Of a stretch of DNA of 13,663 nt, positions 6,920 through 13,275 are shown one piece after another. Position 1 is the first letter of the stretch. The number at the start of each line of letters is the position of its first letter. Below the pieces are notes generated by a model that was not told where the DNA came from, ran no database searches, and saw only the letters and a program-made list of their open reading frames with translations. The stretch is taken from the NCBI GenBank assembly GCA_016926315.1, contig JAFGOU010000166.1, positions 1 through 13,663 on the forward strand. Reading direction: 5' to 3'. The position numbers and the translations under genes are program-made. The DNA comes from Chitinispirillaceae bacterium (GTDB lineage Bacteria > Fibrobacterota > Chitinivibrionia > Chitinivibrionales > Chitinispirillaceae).

Positions 6920-7702
6920 ATGACCGGTTATCTCGAAACGATCTTTCTCGGTATTCTGCAGGGAGTTACCGAATTCCTGCCGGTCTCTTCGTCCGGCCAC
7001 CTGGTCTTGGCGCAGCACCTGTTTGGCGTCAAGGAAGGGGCGCTTTTCTTTGACATCATACTCCATGTTGCCAGCGCTCTCGCCGTTCTGTTCGTTTTCA
7101 GGAAGGACATTGCTTCCCTGGTCTGCGGCAGTATCGCCTCCGATCGCAGCGAGCGTACTGCGGCCTGGCGCTACCTCATGCTGCTCATTATTGCGTCCAT
7201 TCCCGCGGGTGTCGCCGGTGTCATGTTCAAGGATTTCTTCGAGGGTATGTTCTCGAATACCCGAGCCGTGGGCGTCAGCCTGCTCTGTACCGCGGTGCTC
7301 CTCTTTCTCACCCTGCTTCGGAAAAAAGAGGGGAACGCCCTGACGGTTCTGCAGGCCCTGGCGATCGGACTGGCGCAGGCGGTTGCGATCATGCCTGGAA
7401 TCTCCCGCAGCGGCTCTACCATCGCCATTGCGCTTATTATCGGCGTCGGCCGCAGGGAGGCCGGAAAATTTTCATTTTTCCTGGCGTTACCGGCGATCCT
7501 CGGCGCTGCGGCCCTGCATCTGAAGGATGTTTCCATGGGGGCAATCGCCTGGGGACCGGCCATGGCCGGTTTTGCCGCAAGCCTGGCCGTGAGTATCATT
7601 GCGCTGCAGCTGCTTCTCTGGTTTATCCGCGGGGGCAAGCTCTACTATTTCGGTTTTTACTGCGTCGCGGTCGGCGCGATCAGCCTGGTATTGATACAAT
7701 AA
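6920..7702 (+). CDS. uppP: Undecaprenyl-diphosphatase (BacA/UppP family)
   Basis: A 260-residue polytopic membrane protein, the usual family length. It removes a phosphate from undecaprenyl diphosphate to recycle the lipid carrier for peptidoglycan, O-antigen and other envelope polymers; overexpression gives bacitracin resistance in known members. Both signature regions are present: QGVTEFLPVSSSGHL (residues 14-28, with Glu18, Ser24, His27) and PGISRSGSTIA (from residue 159, with Arg163). Alternating hydrophobic segments (e.g. LMLLIIASIPAGVAGVMF, LAVSIIALQLLLWFI, YYFGFYCVAVGAISLVLI) account for the expected helices. The ribosome site is weak (GAAAG upstream of the ATG). The HIT gene starts 13 bp after the stop, so the two are probably cotranscribed. 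The upstream hairpin at 6858-6883 may reduce transcription from the preceding gene. Confidence 0.95.
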   Translation: MTGYLETIFLGILQGVTEFLPVSSSGHLVLAQHLFGVKEGALFFDIILHVASALAVLFVFRKDIASLVCGSIASDRSERTAAWRYLMLLIIASIPAGVAGVMFKDFFEGMFSNTRAVGVSLLCTAVLLFLTLLRKKEGNALTVLQALAIGLAQAVAIMPGISRSGSTIAIALIIGVGRREAGKFSFFLALPAILGAAALHLKDVSMGAIAWGPAMAGFAASLAVSIIALQLLLWFIRGGKLYYFGFYCVAVGAISLVLIQ

Positions 7703-7715
7703 AGGAACGGTATCC

Positions 7716-8243
7716 ATGGATCAACTATGGGCGCCCTGGCGCATGTCATACATCAGCGGGATCGACAGCCAGAAAAACAAGCACGGATGCACCTTCTGCG
7801 ATAAAATCACCGCTGACAACGATCGAGCAGACCTTGTGCTGCACCGTGGCCGGGAGTGTTTCGTCATCATGAACCTTTACCCCTACAACAACGGCCACCT
7901 CATGGTCATTCCTTTCCGTCACGTTGCCGATATCTGCGCCCTGGAACATGAGGAATCCGCCGAACTCTGGGAGCTGGTCTGCCTGTCGAAACATCTCCTG
8001 GGAGAAGCGTATCACCCCGATGGATACAACATCGGGATCAATCAGGGACGCACCGCCGGCGCGGGAATCGACAGCCATATGCACGTCCATATCGTTCCGC
8101 GATGGAACGGCGATACCAATTTCATGCCCGTTGTGGGCGAGACCAAAGTGCTCTCCCAGTCACTCGAGGATACCTACGATACCCTGCTTCCCCGCTACCG
8201 TTCGATAGCCGGCAGCTCCTCCTGCTCCTGTTCAGACCGGTAA
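7716..8243 (+). CDS. HIT-family nucleotide hydrolase/phosphorylase (Ap4A-type)
   Basis: A 175-residue protein. The N-terminal LWAPWRMSYI, a C-X2-C zinc-type pair (Cys25, Cys28 in GCTFCD) and the histidine triad H121-M-H-V-H-IVP define the HIT branch that includes bacterial Ap4A phosphorylase-like proteins such as Mycobacterium tuberculosis Rv2613c. These act on dinucleoside polyphosphates or nucleotidyl conjugates through a covalent nucleotidyl-histidine intermediate. Other seen regions are ECFVIMNLYPYNNGHLMVIP and NIGINQGRTAGAGI, both typical. AAGGA lies about 9 nt before the ATG, and the gene is 13 bp after uppP. Its last 49 bases are antisense to the 3' end of lpxH. The tail ends SSSCSCSDR, a low-complexity stretch possibly imposed by that overlap. 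Substrate cannot be set from sequence. Confidence 0.9.
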   Translation: MDQLWAPWRMSYISGIDSQKNKHGCTFCDKITADNDRADLVLHRGRECFVIMNLYPYNNGHLMVIPFRHVADICALEHEESAELWELVCLSKHLLGEAYHPDGYNIGINQGRTAGAGIDSHMHVHIVPRWNGDTNFMPVVGETKVLSQSLEDTYDTLLPRYRSIAGSSSCSCSDR

Positions 8244-8962
8244 CGCCACAACCTCGCCATTCCCCCGGCCATGGTTGCATAATTGCACTGCCGCATCCAG
8301 GAGCCGGTATTGCAATAGGTTTTTTCTCCCCACCGGGACAATTCCGCCAGATGGGTATGCGCGAAAAAGACGATGTCGCTGCCGCGATCAAGAAGCGATT
8401 TCGCATTCCTCCGATACTCTGCAAGCATGGCTTCGGTCATGTTGTGTTCATTGTATTTCCTGCTCGTTCCCGAGCAGAATGATCCCAGAGCGATTCCGAT
8501 CGACGGATGAAGCAGTTTATACACCGCCTGGTTAAACGGGCTGCGAAGGATCCGCTTCAGGACCCGGTACCCGACGTCGCGCCTGATGATACCGTCACCA
8601 TGATACAAATGCACCTTCCTTCCCTGCAACACGAGATCCGCGTGCCCGGGATGCACCTCTATGCCGACCGTGTCGGAAAGGAACGGTCCGAGTGCGAAAT
8701 CATGGTTGCCGGCGAAGTAGTGAACCGGAATGCCCGCCTCGACCAGATTTTTCAGTTCGTGGACCGTACGGAAATAGTCGGGACGGATGGCGTGGCGGTA
8801 TTCGATCCAGAAATCGAAAAGGTCACCAAGAAGGTAAAGCGCCGATGCGCGTACCCTGAGAAAACGTAAAAACGCGATAAGGGACCGTTCCCATTCCGCT
8901 GCGCCTGAAAACGATGCTCCGAGATGTGCATCTGAAACAACGTATAGTGTGTCGTTATCCAT
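8195..8962 (-). CDS. lpxH: UDP-2,3-diacylglucosamine diphosphatase (LpxH-type metallophosphatase)
   Basis: A 255-residue calcineurin-like phosphoesterase. LpxH converts UDP-2,3-diacylglucosamine to lipid X in lipid A synthesis at the inner face of the membrane. The full set of metal ligands is present: SDAHLG (Asp11, His13), GDLFDFW (Asp47), GNHD (Asn86, His87), YHGDG (His121) and AHTH (His202, His204), spaced as in E. coli LpxH. The Arg-rich stretch RRDVGYRVLKRILRSPFNQA and the SGTSRKYN region fit the membrane-binding lid. The start follows no strong ribosome site (AGGATG is about 18 nt away). The 3' end overlaps the HIT gene by 49 bp in opposite orientation, with no terminator between. A related phosphoesterase of another function (e.g. 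a YfcE-like enzyme) is less likely given length and the GDLFDFW block. Confidence 0.85.
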   Translation of the reverse strand: MDNDTLYVVSDAHLGASFSGAAEWERSLIAFLRFLRVRASALYLLGDLFDFWIEYRHAIRPDYFRTVHELKNLVEAGIPVHYFAGNHDFALGPFLSDTVGIEVHPGHADLVLQGRKVHLYHGDGIIRRDVGYRVLKRILRSPFNQAVYKLLHPSIGIALGSFCSGTSRKYNEHNMTEAMLAEYRRNAKSLLDRGSDIVFFAHTHLAELSRWGEKTYCNTGSWMRQCNYATMAGGMARLWRYRSEQEQEELPAIER

Positions 8963-9051
8963 TGTTATTGCAGAAAATACATCCTGTTCGCGGGCTTTTC
9001 AGGGTTTTTGTCTTAAAAAACATACTCTTCGGTAAGCTCGCACCGCCGTCA

Positions 9052-9132
9052 CCTGCCTTCTCTGCAGCGGCTTCCCGTCCTCCGTGAGGGTGGACGAACC
9101 GGCAGGCAGTGCTTTGGCGCGCAGAAGGCAGG
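9052..9132. repeat. Palindromic repeat, relative of the 556-613 element
   Basis: Outer arms CCTGCCTTCT (9052-9061) and AGAAGGCAGG (9123-9132) are perfect complements. An inner hairpin pairs CGTCC with GGACG around 9074-9096. CTGCCTTC and AGCGGCTTC are shared with the repeat at 556-613. It lies between the terminator of the acidic gene and the lpxH start, where it belongs to no gene. Confidence 0.55.
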
Positions 9133-9140
9133 GCAGGCAA

Positions 9141-9167
9141 ATAAAAAAGGCGAACAAAATGCTCGCC
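9141..9167 (-). terminator. Rho-independent terminator of the acidic small-protein gene
   Basis: On the minus strand, GGCGAGCA-TTT-TGTTCGCC (9167-9149) forms an 8-bp stem with one G-U pair, followed directly by TTTTTTAT. It starts about 34 bases after the stop at 9202. Both a strong stem and a T-run are present, so this is a confident terminator in that direction. In the other direction the T-run is weaker. Confidence 0.85.
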
Positions 9168-9201
9168 CTCTCTTTTCCCCGCCAGCGCTTGCCGCCGGCA
9201 T

Positions 9202-9387
9202 TTATTCAAACAAATCTTCCGTATTGTCAAGATCGCTCGCCATGTCGCTGAAATGAGCGTTCTCGTCATGAACGTTGCCGAAATTCAATTCCCGCATCTC
9301 CTCCTCTTCATCAGACCCATCGTCGGCATACCGTTCATCGACATCGCGAAGAATTTCGTCGGCGTCAAACTGCTCATCGAGAACCAT
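9202..9387 (-). CDS. 61-residue highly acidic small protein
   Basis: A short protein MVLDEQFDADEILRDVDERY followed by a DDGSDEEEE block and ending DNTEDLFE. By count 24 of 61 residues are Asp/Glu and only 3 are Arg, with no Lys or Cys. The start at 9387 is chosen over an upstream in-frame one because the near-perfect anti-SD match GGAGGTGAT (9400-9392) sits 8 nt before this ATG. No family recognised; no signal peptide or membrane helix. Such acidic peptides include DNA mimics, ribosome or polymerase binders and chaperone substrates, and the sequence does not decide between these. It has a full unit of its own: consensus promoter (9542-9570), leader of about 148 nt, strong ribosome site and terminator (9141-9167), consistent with high expression. 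Confidence 0.65.
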   Translation of the reverse strand: MVLDEQFDADEILRDVDERYADDGSDEEEEMRELNFGNVHDENAHFSDMASDLDNTEDLFE

Positions 9388-9535
9388 CCGTATCACCTCC
9401 GTCCGCAAATCTAAATGAATAGCTGCATCACGTTTCCGTCAAACGCTTTTCCGGATTAATCTTGCTGCAGAACGCTCTAGCGATGGCCGTTACTCCGTAT
9501 TTCAACCCTTTCATTGCTCGATTCCAGCTATGTTG
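9388..9535 (-). promoter_or_regulatory. Long 5' leader of the acidic gene, possibly structured, with a 28-codon ORF
   Basis: From the inferred start point (about 9535) to the ATG is about 148 nt. Near the 5' end ATAGCTG (9531-9525) is fully complementary to CAGCTAT (9425-9419), which could close a roughly 99-nt loop. Inside are small hairpins CGCT-AG-AGCG and CGTTT-GACGG-AAACG. The leader also holds an ORF starting ATG at 9514 and ending TGA at 9428: MKGLKYGVTAIARAFCSKIN, then PEKRLTET. Its ribosome site is poor (GGA only). No known riboswitch class is recognised. A 7-bp match is expected about once by chance here, so the structure is tentative. Confidence 0.35.
9392..9400 (-). promoter_or_regulatory. 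Strong ribosome-binding site of the acidic gene
   Basis: Minus-strand GGAGGTGAT, nearly the full complement of the 16S 3' end, 8 nt (from GGAGG) before ATG 9387. It is the strongest ribosome site in the window and sets the start of the 61-residue protein. Confidence 0.7.
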
Positions 9536-9541
9536 GGTTAG

Positions 9542-9570
9542 ATAATAATGAATTGTATTTTTGCTGTCAA
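9542..9570 (-). promoter_or_regulatory. Near-perfect sigma70 promoter of the acidic gene
   Basis: Minus-strand TTGACA (9570-9565), 17-bp spacer, TATTAT (9547-9542): 6 of 6 and 5 of 6 matches at ideal spacing. Transcription would start near 9535. The strip 9571-9770 upstream of it (about 200 bases) contains a T-run and a short hairpin (ATCCCG at 9685-9690 with CGGGAT at 9699-9704), but no supportable gene. Confidence 0.75.
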
Positions 9571-9770
9571 CACTTTTCTCACGCTTTTTTTTATTGTCCC
9601 GAAAGAACGGCTCAAAGCCCCCGAGATACCGACGTCATGACCTTTATCCAGTATATCGTCCGGTCACCGCCAGATATTGCCTGAATCCCGCTCCATAACG
9701 GGATGGCTGATAAAAGATGGGGGAGGTGGACGGGATGGGGAGATGAAAAACGGGTCTCTATGCGAAAGGT

Positions 9771-10022
9771 TCAGCTTTTTCTAAGAATATCGTCGATTTC
9801 CTGCCGGACTTTAGCGTTATAAAGCACTTCTTCGAGGTCATGGGCGATCTGTTTGCTGTTTGAGAGCAGGTCGGACCGCTTATCCATAAGCGCGAGTTCG
9901 AGCTCTTTTTTCCTGTTCTCCTCGCGATGAATCTTGAGCATAATGATGCTGTGTCCCAGAGAAACGCCCAACAAAAATACGAAGAGCTGCACGAACCAGA
10001 AAATCGGATGTATCTCGGTCAT
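9771..10022 (-). CDS. 83-residue membrane protein with coiled-coil tail
   Basis: The N-terminal 28 residues contain one membrane helix (FWFVQLFVFLLGVSLGHSII). The rest is charged and helical (HREENRKKELELALMDKRSD, then NSKQIAHDLEEVLYNAKVRQ), likely a coiled coil with heptad-like leucines, facing the cytoplasm if the helix inserts N-out. No family recognised. The start ATG at 10022 lacks a clear ribosome site. The reading frame is credible because of its membrane-plus-helix design and the absence of a better frame. It might be a small adaptor or septum-type scaffolding protein, but nothing shows it. It has no close same-strand neighbour. Confidence 0.5.
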   Translation of the reverse strand: MTEIHPIFWFVQLFVFLLGVSLGHSIIMLKIHREENRKKELELALMDKRSDLLSNSKQIAHDLEEVLYNAKVRQEIDDILRKS

Positions 10023-10309
10023 TGGTATCGGTACCCGTCCGTTGTTTCGCCGCGCATTGCCTTTTTACACGTCATCCAATGATAAATATATCTCTGCCAG
10101 TTTTTAAATGCAACTTTTTCTTTGTATACCACGGACCACCGGAAATATTTGTTTTGCGCTTCAGGGCATTATGGACTATATTATGGTAGACCGGTTGAAG
10201 GCGGTAATCTGCCGGATCAAGTGGCACAGGAGTATCCGTTGAAGAGCAAGATTAGTGTTCTCCTCCTCCAGCAAAATCCCTCTCCCGCTGGAACAGGGAG
10301 GACCTATGG
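10023..10309 (+). ncRNA. Possible small RNA upstream of an orphan terminator
   Basis: The 334-base gap 10023-10356 has no convincing protein gene. The plus strand carries a strong terminator (10310-10341) without a gene in front of it. Just upstream lies a foldable segment, CCTCC and CCAGC (about 10261-10272) facing GCTGG and GGAGG (10287-10302) across a 14-nt loop. This would fit a non-coding RNA ending there; its start is not visible (TATACC near 10125 is a weak -10). A 23-codon ATG frame at 10171-10242 has only a poor ribosome site. No known RNA family recognised. Confidence 0.2.
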
Positions 10310-10341
10310 GGGCCCGGTTTTAACCGGGCCCTCGATTTTTA
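10310..10341 (+). terminator. Strong plus-strand hairpin terminator with no upstream gene
   Basis: GGGCCCGGT-TTTA-ACCGGGCCC (10310-10331) is a perfect 9-bp GC-rich stem followed by TCGATTTTTA, a T-run 4 nt later. Direction is plus. Seen from the minus strand the hairpin lies 26 bases after the GH57 stop but has no T-run. It may therefore serve as a 3'-end stabiliser for GH57, or belong to a plus-strand transcript. Confidence 0.65.
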
Positions 10342-10356
10342 TACGGTAACCAAGGA

Positions 10357-12849
10357 TCAGAGAGTAAATAATCCGGTACTGAAATTCATCCGGCGGGCAA
10401 ACTGGACGAGGGTGACCACCATCGCTTTTTTTTCGGAAAGCTCCCGTTCCTCCGCTGATGACCGTTTATCCATCGCGGCAAGACGCTGAACTTCATTATA
10501 GATAGCCGTTATGGGGCCATTCAGGATCGGGCAGAACACATCCTCCATTTTGTGTTTCAACACCGGGATTTTAAACCGGTCAACGATCGTAAGAAGGTAA
10601 CGGATACGTTCACAGGTCGCGGCATCGAATTTAATCGACAGCGCCGATAACTCCATGATAATGATCCGTTCGAGCAACCCTGCCCCCTCTTTGAGGTCAT
10701 AGGTAATCTTAAACTGCTTCTGCAACGCGAACAGGTCCCTGAGCCTTGCCGCGACTTCTTCCTCATCGCCGCGGTGTTCCAGCCTCCGGATAAGATGGTT
10801 CCACTGCTGATTATAGACGAACGAAAGCGGGGCCATGCAGTATGAGGCCAGGGGAAAATCGAGCCGGGAGAGAAAATCAAGCTCCTGCTCGTTTTTCTGC
10901 ATCCAGGCCGAAAACCGCACATAGGTGTCCTTGAAAATGTTCTGGTGGATATAGTCGACCATCGTTTCACGGGAGGTCTGGAAGATATCGGTCAACGTCA
11001 GTGAAACGACCTCCGGGTGTTTCATCCACTCTTCGGGTTCCACGCCGGCGTTGAGTTTCTTCCCAAAACGCTCCGCGGCAACCACCCATCCTCTCATTTC
11101 GGCCCATTCGCGGTGGGAGATCAGGACCGCCCAACTGCTTTCCTCCCCGGTCATACTGTTTTCGAGACCCACCTGGTATCCATGGTATGAAAGCAAGCCG
11201 CTCTCAACGGCGCAGAACCGGCGAAGCGATACATCGTACCTGAAAATCCTCACGTTGTCCGATTTGTCGATCGATACGATTTTGTCCACCACCGCGGTAA
11301 AGGCGATGAGCCGCTCATGGTCGGCAAAGGGACGAATTTTTTTCTCGAAAAGAGAGCGCCCGTTGGTACGCGGGAGATTGCTTTTCGCCTGCTCAAGGGC
11401 TGCAAGCAGCCTGGCGATGACCTCCGGTTGCTGGTCGGCCGGAATACCAAGCTGAATGGCACGCATCGCATAGGCCAGGTTCTGCATCGCCTCAATGCCG
11501 CTGATGTCGGCAAAAAACCACCCGCAGGAGGTAAAGGAAAAAAGCATGTATTTCTGGGCTTCCAGCGCTTTCCTGACCGCGAGGACGTCCGCACGCGGAA
11601 AGGATGAGCCGCCAGTATGCTTCCCTACAAACCCGGCGAATTTTCCGTACGACGGGTCGTCAATCAGCCGGATATAGGCGTCACGAAGCTCCCACGGGTC
11701 GGTCACCCCGCGACGCTGCAGGTTCCGCTCGTATTCCCGGTCAATGCGCTCCTGCAGCTCAGTCAATGCGGCGCGAAGCGGAGCCCTCCAGGCCTGCTTC
11801 CAGGAAGGTTTTCCGCCGGTCGAACAGCCGCAGTCACGGGCCCATCTTCCCACGCCGTGAGCGCAGCTCCACGCAGTGCCCTCGCCAAACGCGTCTTTTA
11901 ACGTAACCTCGTACCGTGGAGGATTAATTGACAGATAATACCCGAAGTTGACCGGCGTGATACCCAGTTCCGGCGCGATTTTCTTGAAAAAATAGGCCAG
12001 ACACATATCACCGAACGCCTTGTGATGCCCGAAGGTCTCTCCATCGGTGGCAAGTACCACCGTCTGGTCTTCGTTGCGGCGGTCGTAGAGCGCGTTGATC
12101 CTGCTTCCCAGAACGTGTGCGTCCTTGAGCAGATCGCCGAAACTTGCCTCGCGGGAAAGAACGTCATCGAAGAAAAACACGTCGATGAAACTTCCGGTCC
12201 TGCGTCCGGACTCGTCGGCATCAAAGAGACGGTACGGCCGGCGGAGGTCGATACCCTGCGGCGCGTGAATCCATGGGGCACTGCCGTCAAGCGGCCTGCA
12301 CGCCTCTGCCTGGCTTGGCGCCAGGACGATAAACCGGATATTCTCTTCGATACAACACCTTACCGTCGCCCTGTTGACGGCGGTCTCGGCAAGCCAGATC
12401 CCCTCCGGCTCTCGCTTGAAACGGGTGCGGAAAAAATGTTTTGCCCATCGTATCTGCGTGAGCCGGTCCCGCTCCGACGCAAGCGGCATGATGATATGGT
12501 TATAGACCTGGGCTATCGCGTTCCCGTGGCCGTCGAGCGCCGCGCCGCTTGCCGCGTCCGCTTCTATGATCCGCCGGGCGGTGGCGATGTGAACCTGCTC
12601 GAGCCATGAAAAAAGCGTCGGACCGAAATTAAAGCTCATGTTCAGGTAGTTGTTGTGTATGTCAACTATCGCGCCTTGCGCATCGAGCAGGCGGGAGAAG
12701 GCGTTTGGACGGTAGCATTCGTCGTAGACGCGTTCGTTCCAGTCATGCGCGGGCGCTGCCGAAGACTGTGTTTCGATGACGTCGATCCAGGGATTTTCAC
12801 GCGGCGGCTGGTAGAAGTGACCGTGGATAATGACGTATTTTTTTCCCAC
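10357..12849 (-). CDS. GH57 glycoside hydrolase with DUF3536 domain
   Basis: About 830 residues. GH57 enzymes are retaining alpha-glucan-active hydrolases, transferases or branching enzymes, usually cytoplasmic; no signal peptide here. Seen motifs: KYVIIHGHFYQPPRENPW (motif 1), YNHIIMPL, GIWLAE (motif 3, with the nucleophile-type Glu at 12387-12385), ATDGETFGHH (motif 4, with the acid/base Asp at 12045-12043) and GCSTGGKPSWKQAWRAPLR, characteristic of GH57 proteins carrying a C-terminal DUF3536. The C-terminal 400 residues are this helical DUF3536 part. I place the start at GTG 12849 because GGAG (12861-12858) lies 8 nt before it; the alternative in-frame start is a TTG at 12867. The upstream 81-residue gene stops 4 bases before this GTG, so translation is probably coupled. 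Substrate specificity cannot be set. Confidence 0.9.
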   Translation of the reverse strand: MGKKYVIIHGHFYQPPRENPWIDVIETQSSAAPAHDWNERVYDECYRPNAFSRLLDAQGAIVDIHNNYLNMSFNFGPTLFSWLEQVHIATARRIIEADAASGAALDGHGNAIAQVYNHIIMPLASERDRLTQIRWAKHFFRTRFKREPEGIWLAETAVNRATVRCCIEENIRFIVLAPSQAEACRPLDGSAPWIHAPQGIDLRRPYRLFDADESGRRTGSFIDVFFFDDVLSREASFGDLLKDAHVLGSRINALYDRRNEDQTVVLATDGETFGHHKAFGDMCLAYFFKKIAPELGITPVNFGYYLSINPPRYEVTLKDAFGEGTAWSCAHGVGRWARDCGCSTGGKPSWKQAWRAPLRAALTELQERIDREYERNLQRRGVTDPWELRDAYIRLIDDPSYGKFAGFVGKHTGGSSFPRADVLAVRKALEAQKYMLFSFTSCGWFFADISGIEAMQNLAYAMRAIQLGIPADQQPEVIARLLAALEQAKSNLPRTNGRSLFEKKIRPFADHERLIAFTAVVDKIVSIDKSDNVRIFRYDVSLRRFCAVESGLLSYHGYQVGLENSMTGEESSWAVLISHREWAEMRGWVVAAERFGKKLNAGVEPEEWMKHPEVVSLTLTDIFQTSRETMVDYIHQNIFKDTYVRFSAWMQKNEQELDFLSRLDFPLASYCMAPLSFVYNQQWNHLIRRLEHRGDEEEVAARLRDLFALQKQFKITYDLKEGAGLLERIIIMELSALSIKFDAATCERIRYLLTIVDRFKIPVLKHKMEDVFCPILNGPITAIYNEVQRLAAMDKRSSAEERELSEKKAMVVTLVQFARRMNFSTGLFTL

Positions 12850-12853
12850 GCAT

Positions 12854-13099
12854 TCAGCTCCAGTCAAAGGCGGTGCCGTCAGGGTACGTCAGTTTTCTGC
12901 CCTCAAGACGCTTTTTAAGCAGGTCCCTCCCCTGTTCGATTATCTTGTCGCGTTTGTCAAATTTTGTTTCAAACCAGACTTCCGTTTCGGTGTTGATCCG
13001 CGTATAGCACTTGTCGCCGATCCGCCGGTCACCGATCTGTATCTCGACCATGCTTTTGACGCCGTCGATCACGATATTTTTTACCCATCTGATGCTCAT
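12854..13099 (-). CDS. 81-residue conserved-looking unknown protein coupled to GH57
   Basis: A small soluble protein, MSIRWVKNIVIDGVKSMVEI to the C-terminus LTYPDGTAFDWS. The first half alternates hydrophobic and polar residues in strand style (IVIDGVKSMVEIQIGDRRIG), with TEVWFETKF following; the second half looks helical and basic (KRDKIIEQGRDLLKKRLEGR). No signal, membrane helix or known family. GGAG lies 9 nt before ATG 13099. Its TGA is 4 nt before the GH57 GTG, and its last codons carry the ribosome site for GH57. This tight join argues for a shared role, perhaps regulation of or binding to the glycan, but no function is shown. Bases 13100-13275 upstream hold an AT-rich stretch (13240-13258) but no clear -35. 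Confidence 0.65.
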   Translation of the reverse strand: MSIRWVKNIVIDGVKSMVEIQIGDRRIGDKCYTRINTETEVWFETKFDKRDKIIEQGRDLLKKRLEGRKLTYPDGTAFDWS

Positions 13100-13275
13100 T
13101 GTCCATGACTCCTTTGTTTATAACCTCGACGGCGACGGTTCAGGCTCTTGTTCCGCTGCCGATATGCTCCTTCGCGGAGATATCCCGTTTCCGTAAGAAG
13201 GGCGGTTTCGAATTTCCGGATTCGCCGGCCTGGATACCGTATAATTGTATATAATAATGCACCGGGGAACCAGTA

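Noticed and set aside
8507..8869. 120-codon plus-strand frame opposite lpxH
   Set aside because: It is antisense to the metal-ligand motifs of LpxH; chance frame.
10122..10349. 75-codon plus-strand frame ending in the terminator
   Set aside because: It starts at TTG without a ribosome site and its last codons form the terminator hairpin. A 23-codon ATG frame inside it is equally unsupported.
12022..12609. 195-codon plus-strand frame opposite GH57
   Set aside because: It lies entirely antisense to conserved GH57 motifs, including the catalytic regions. Its product shows no motif or ribosome site.
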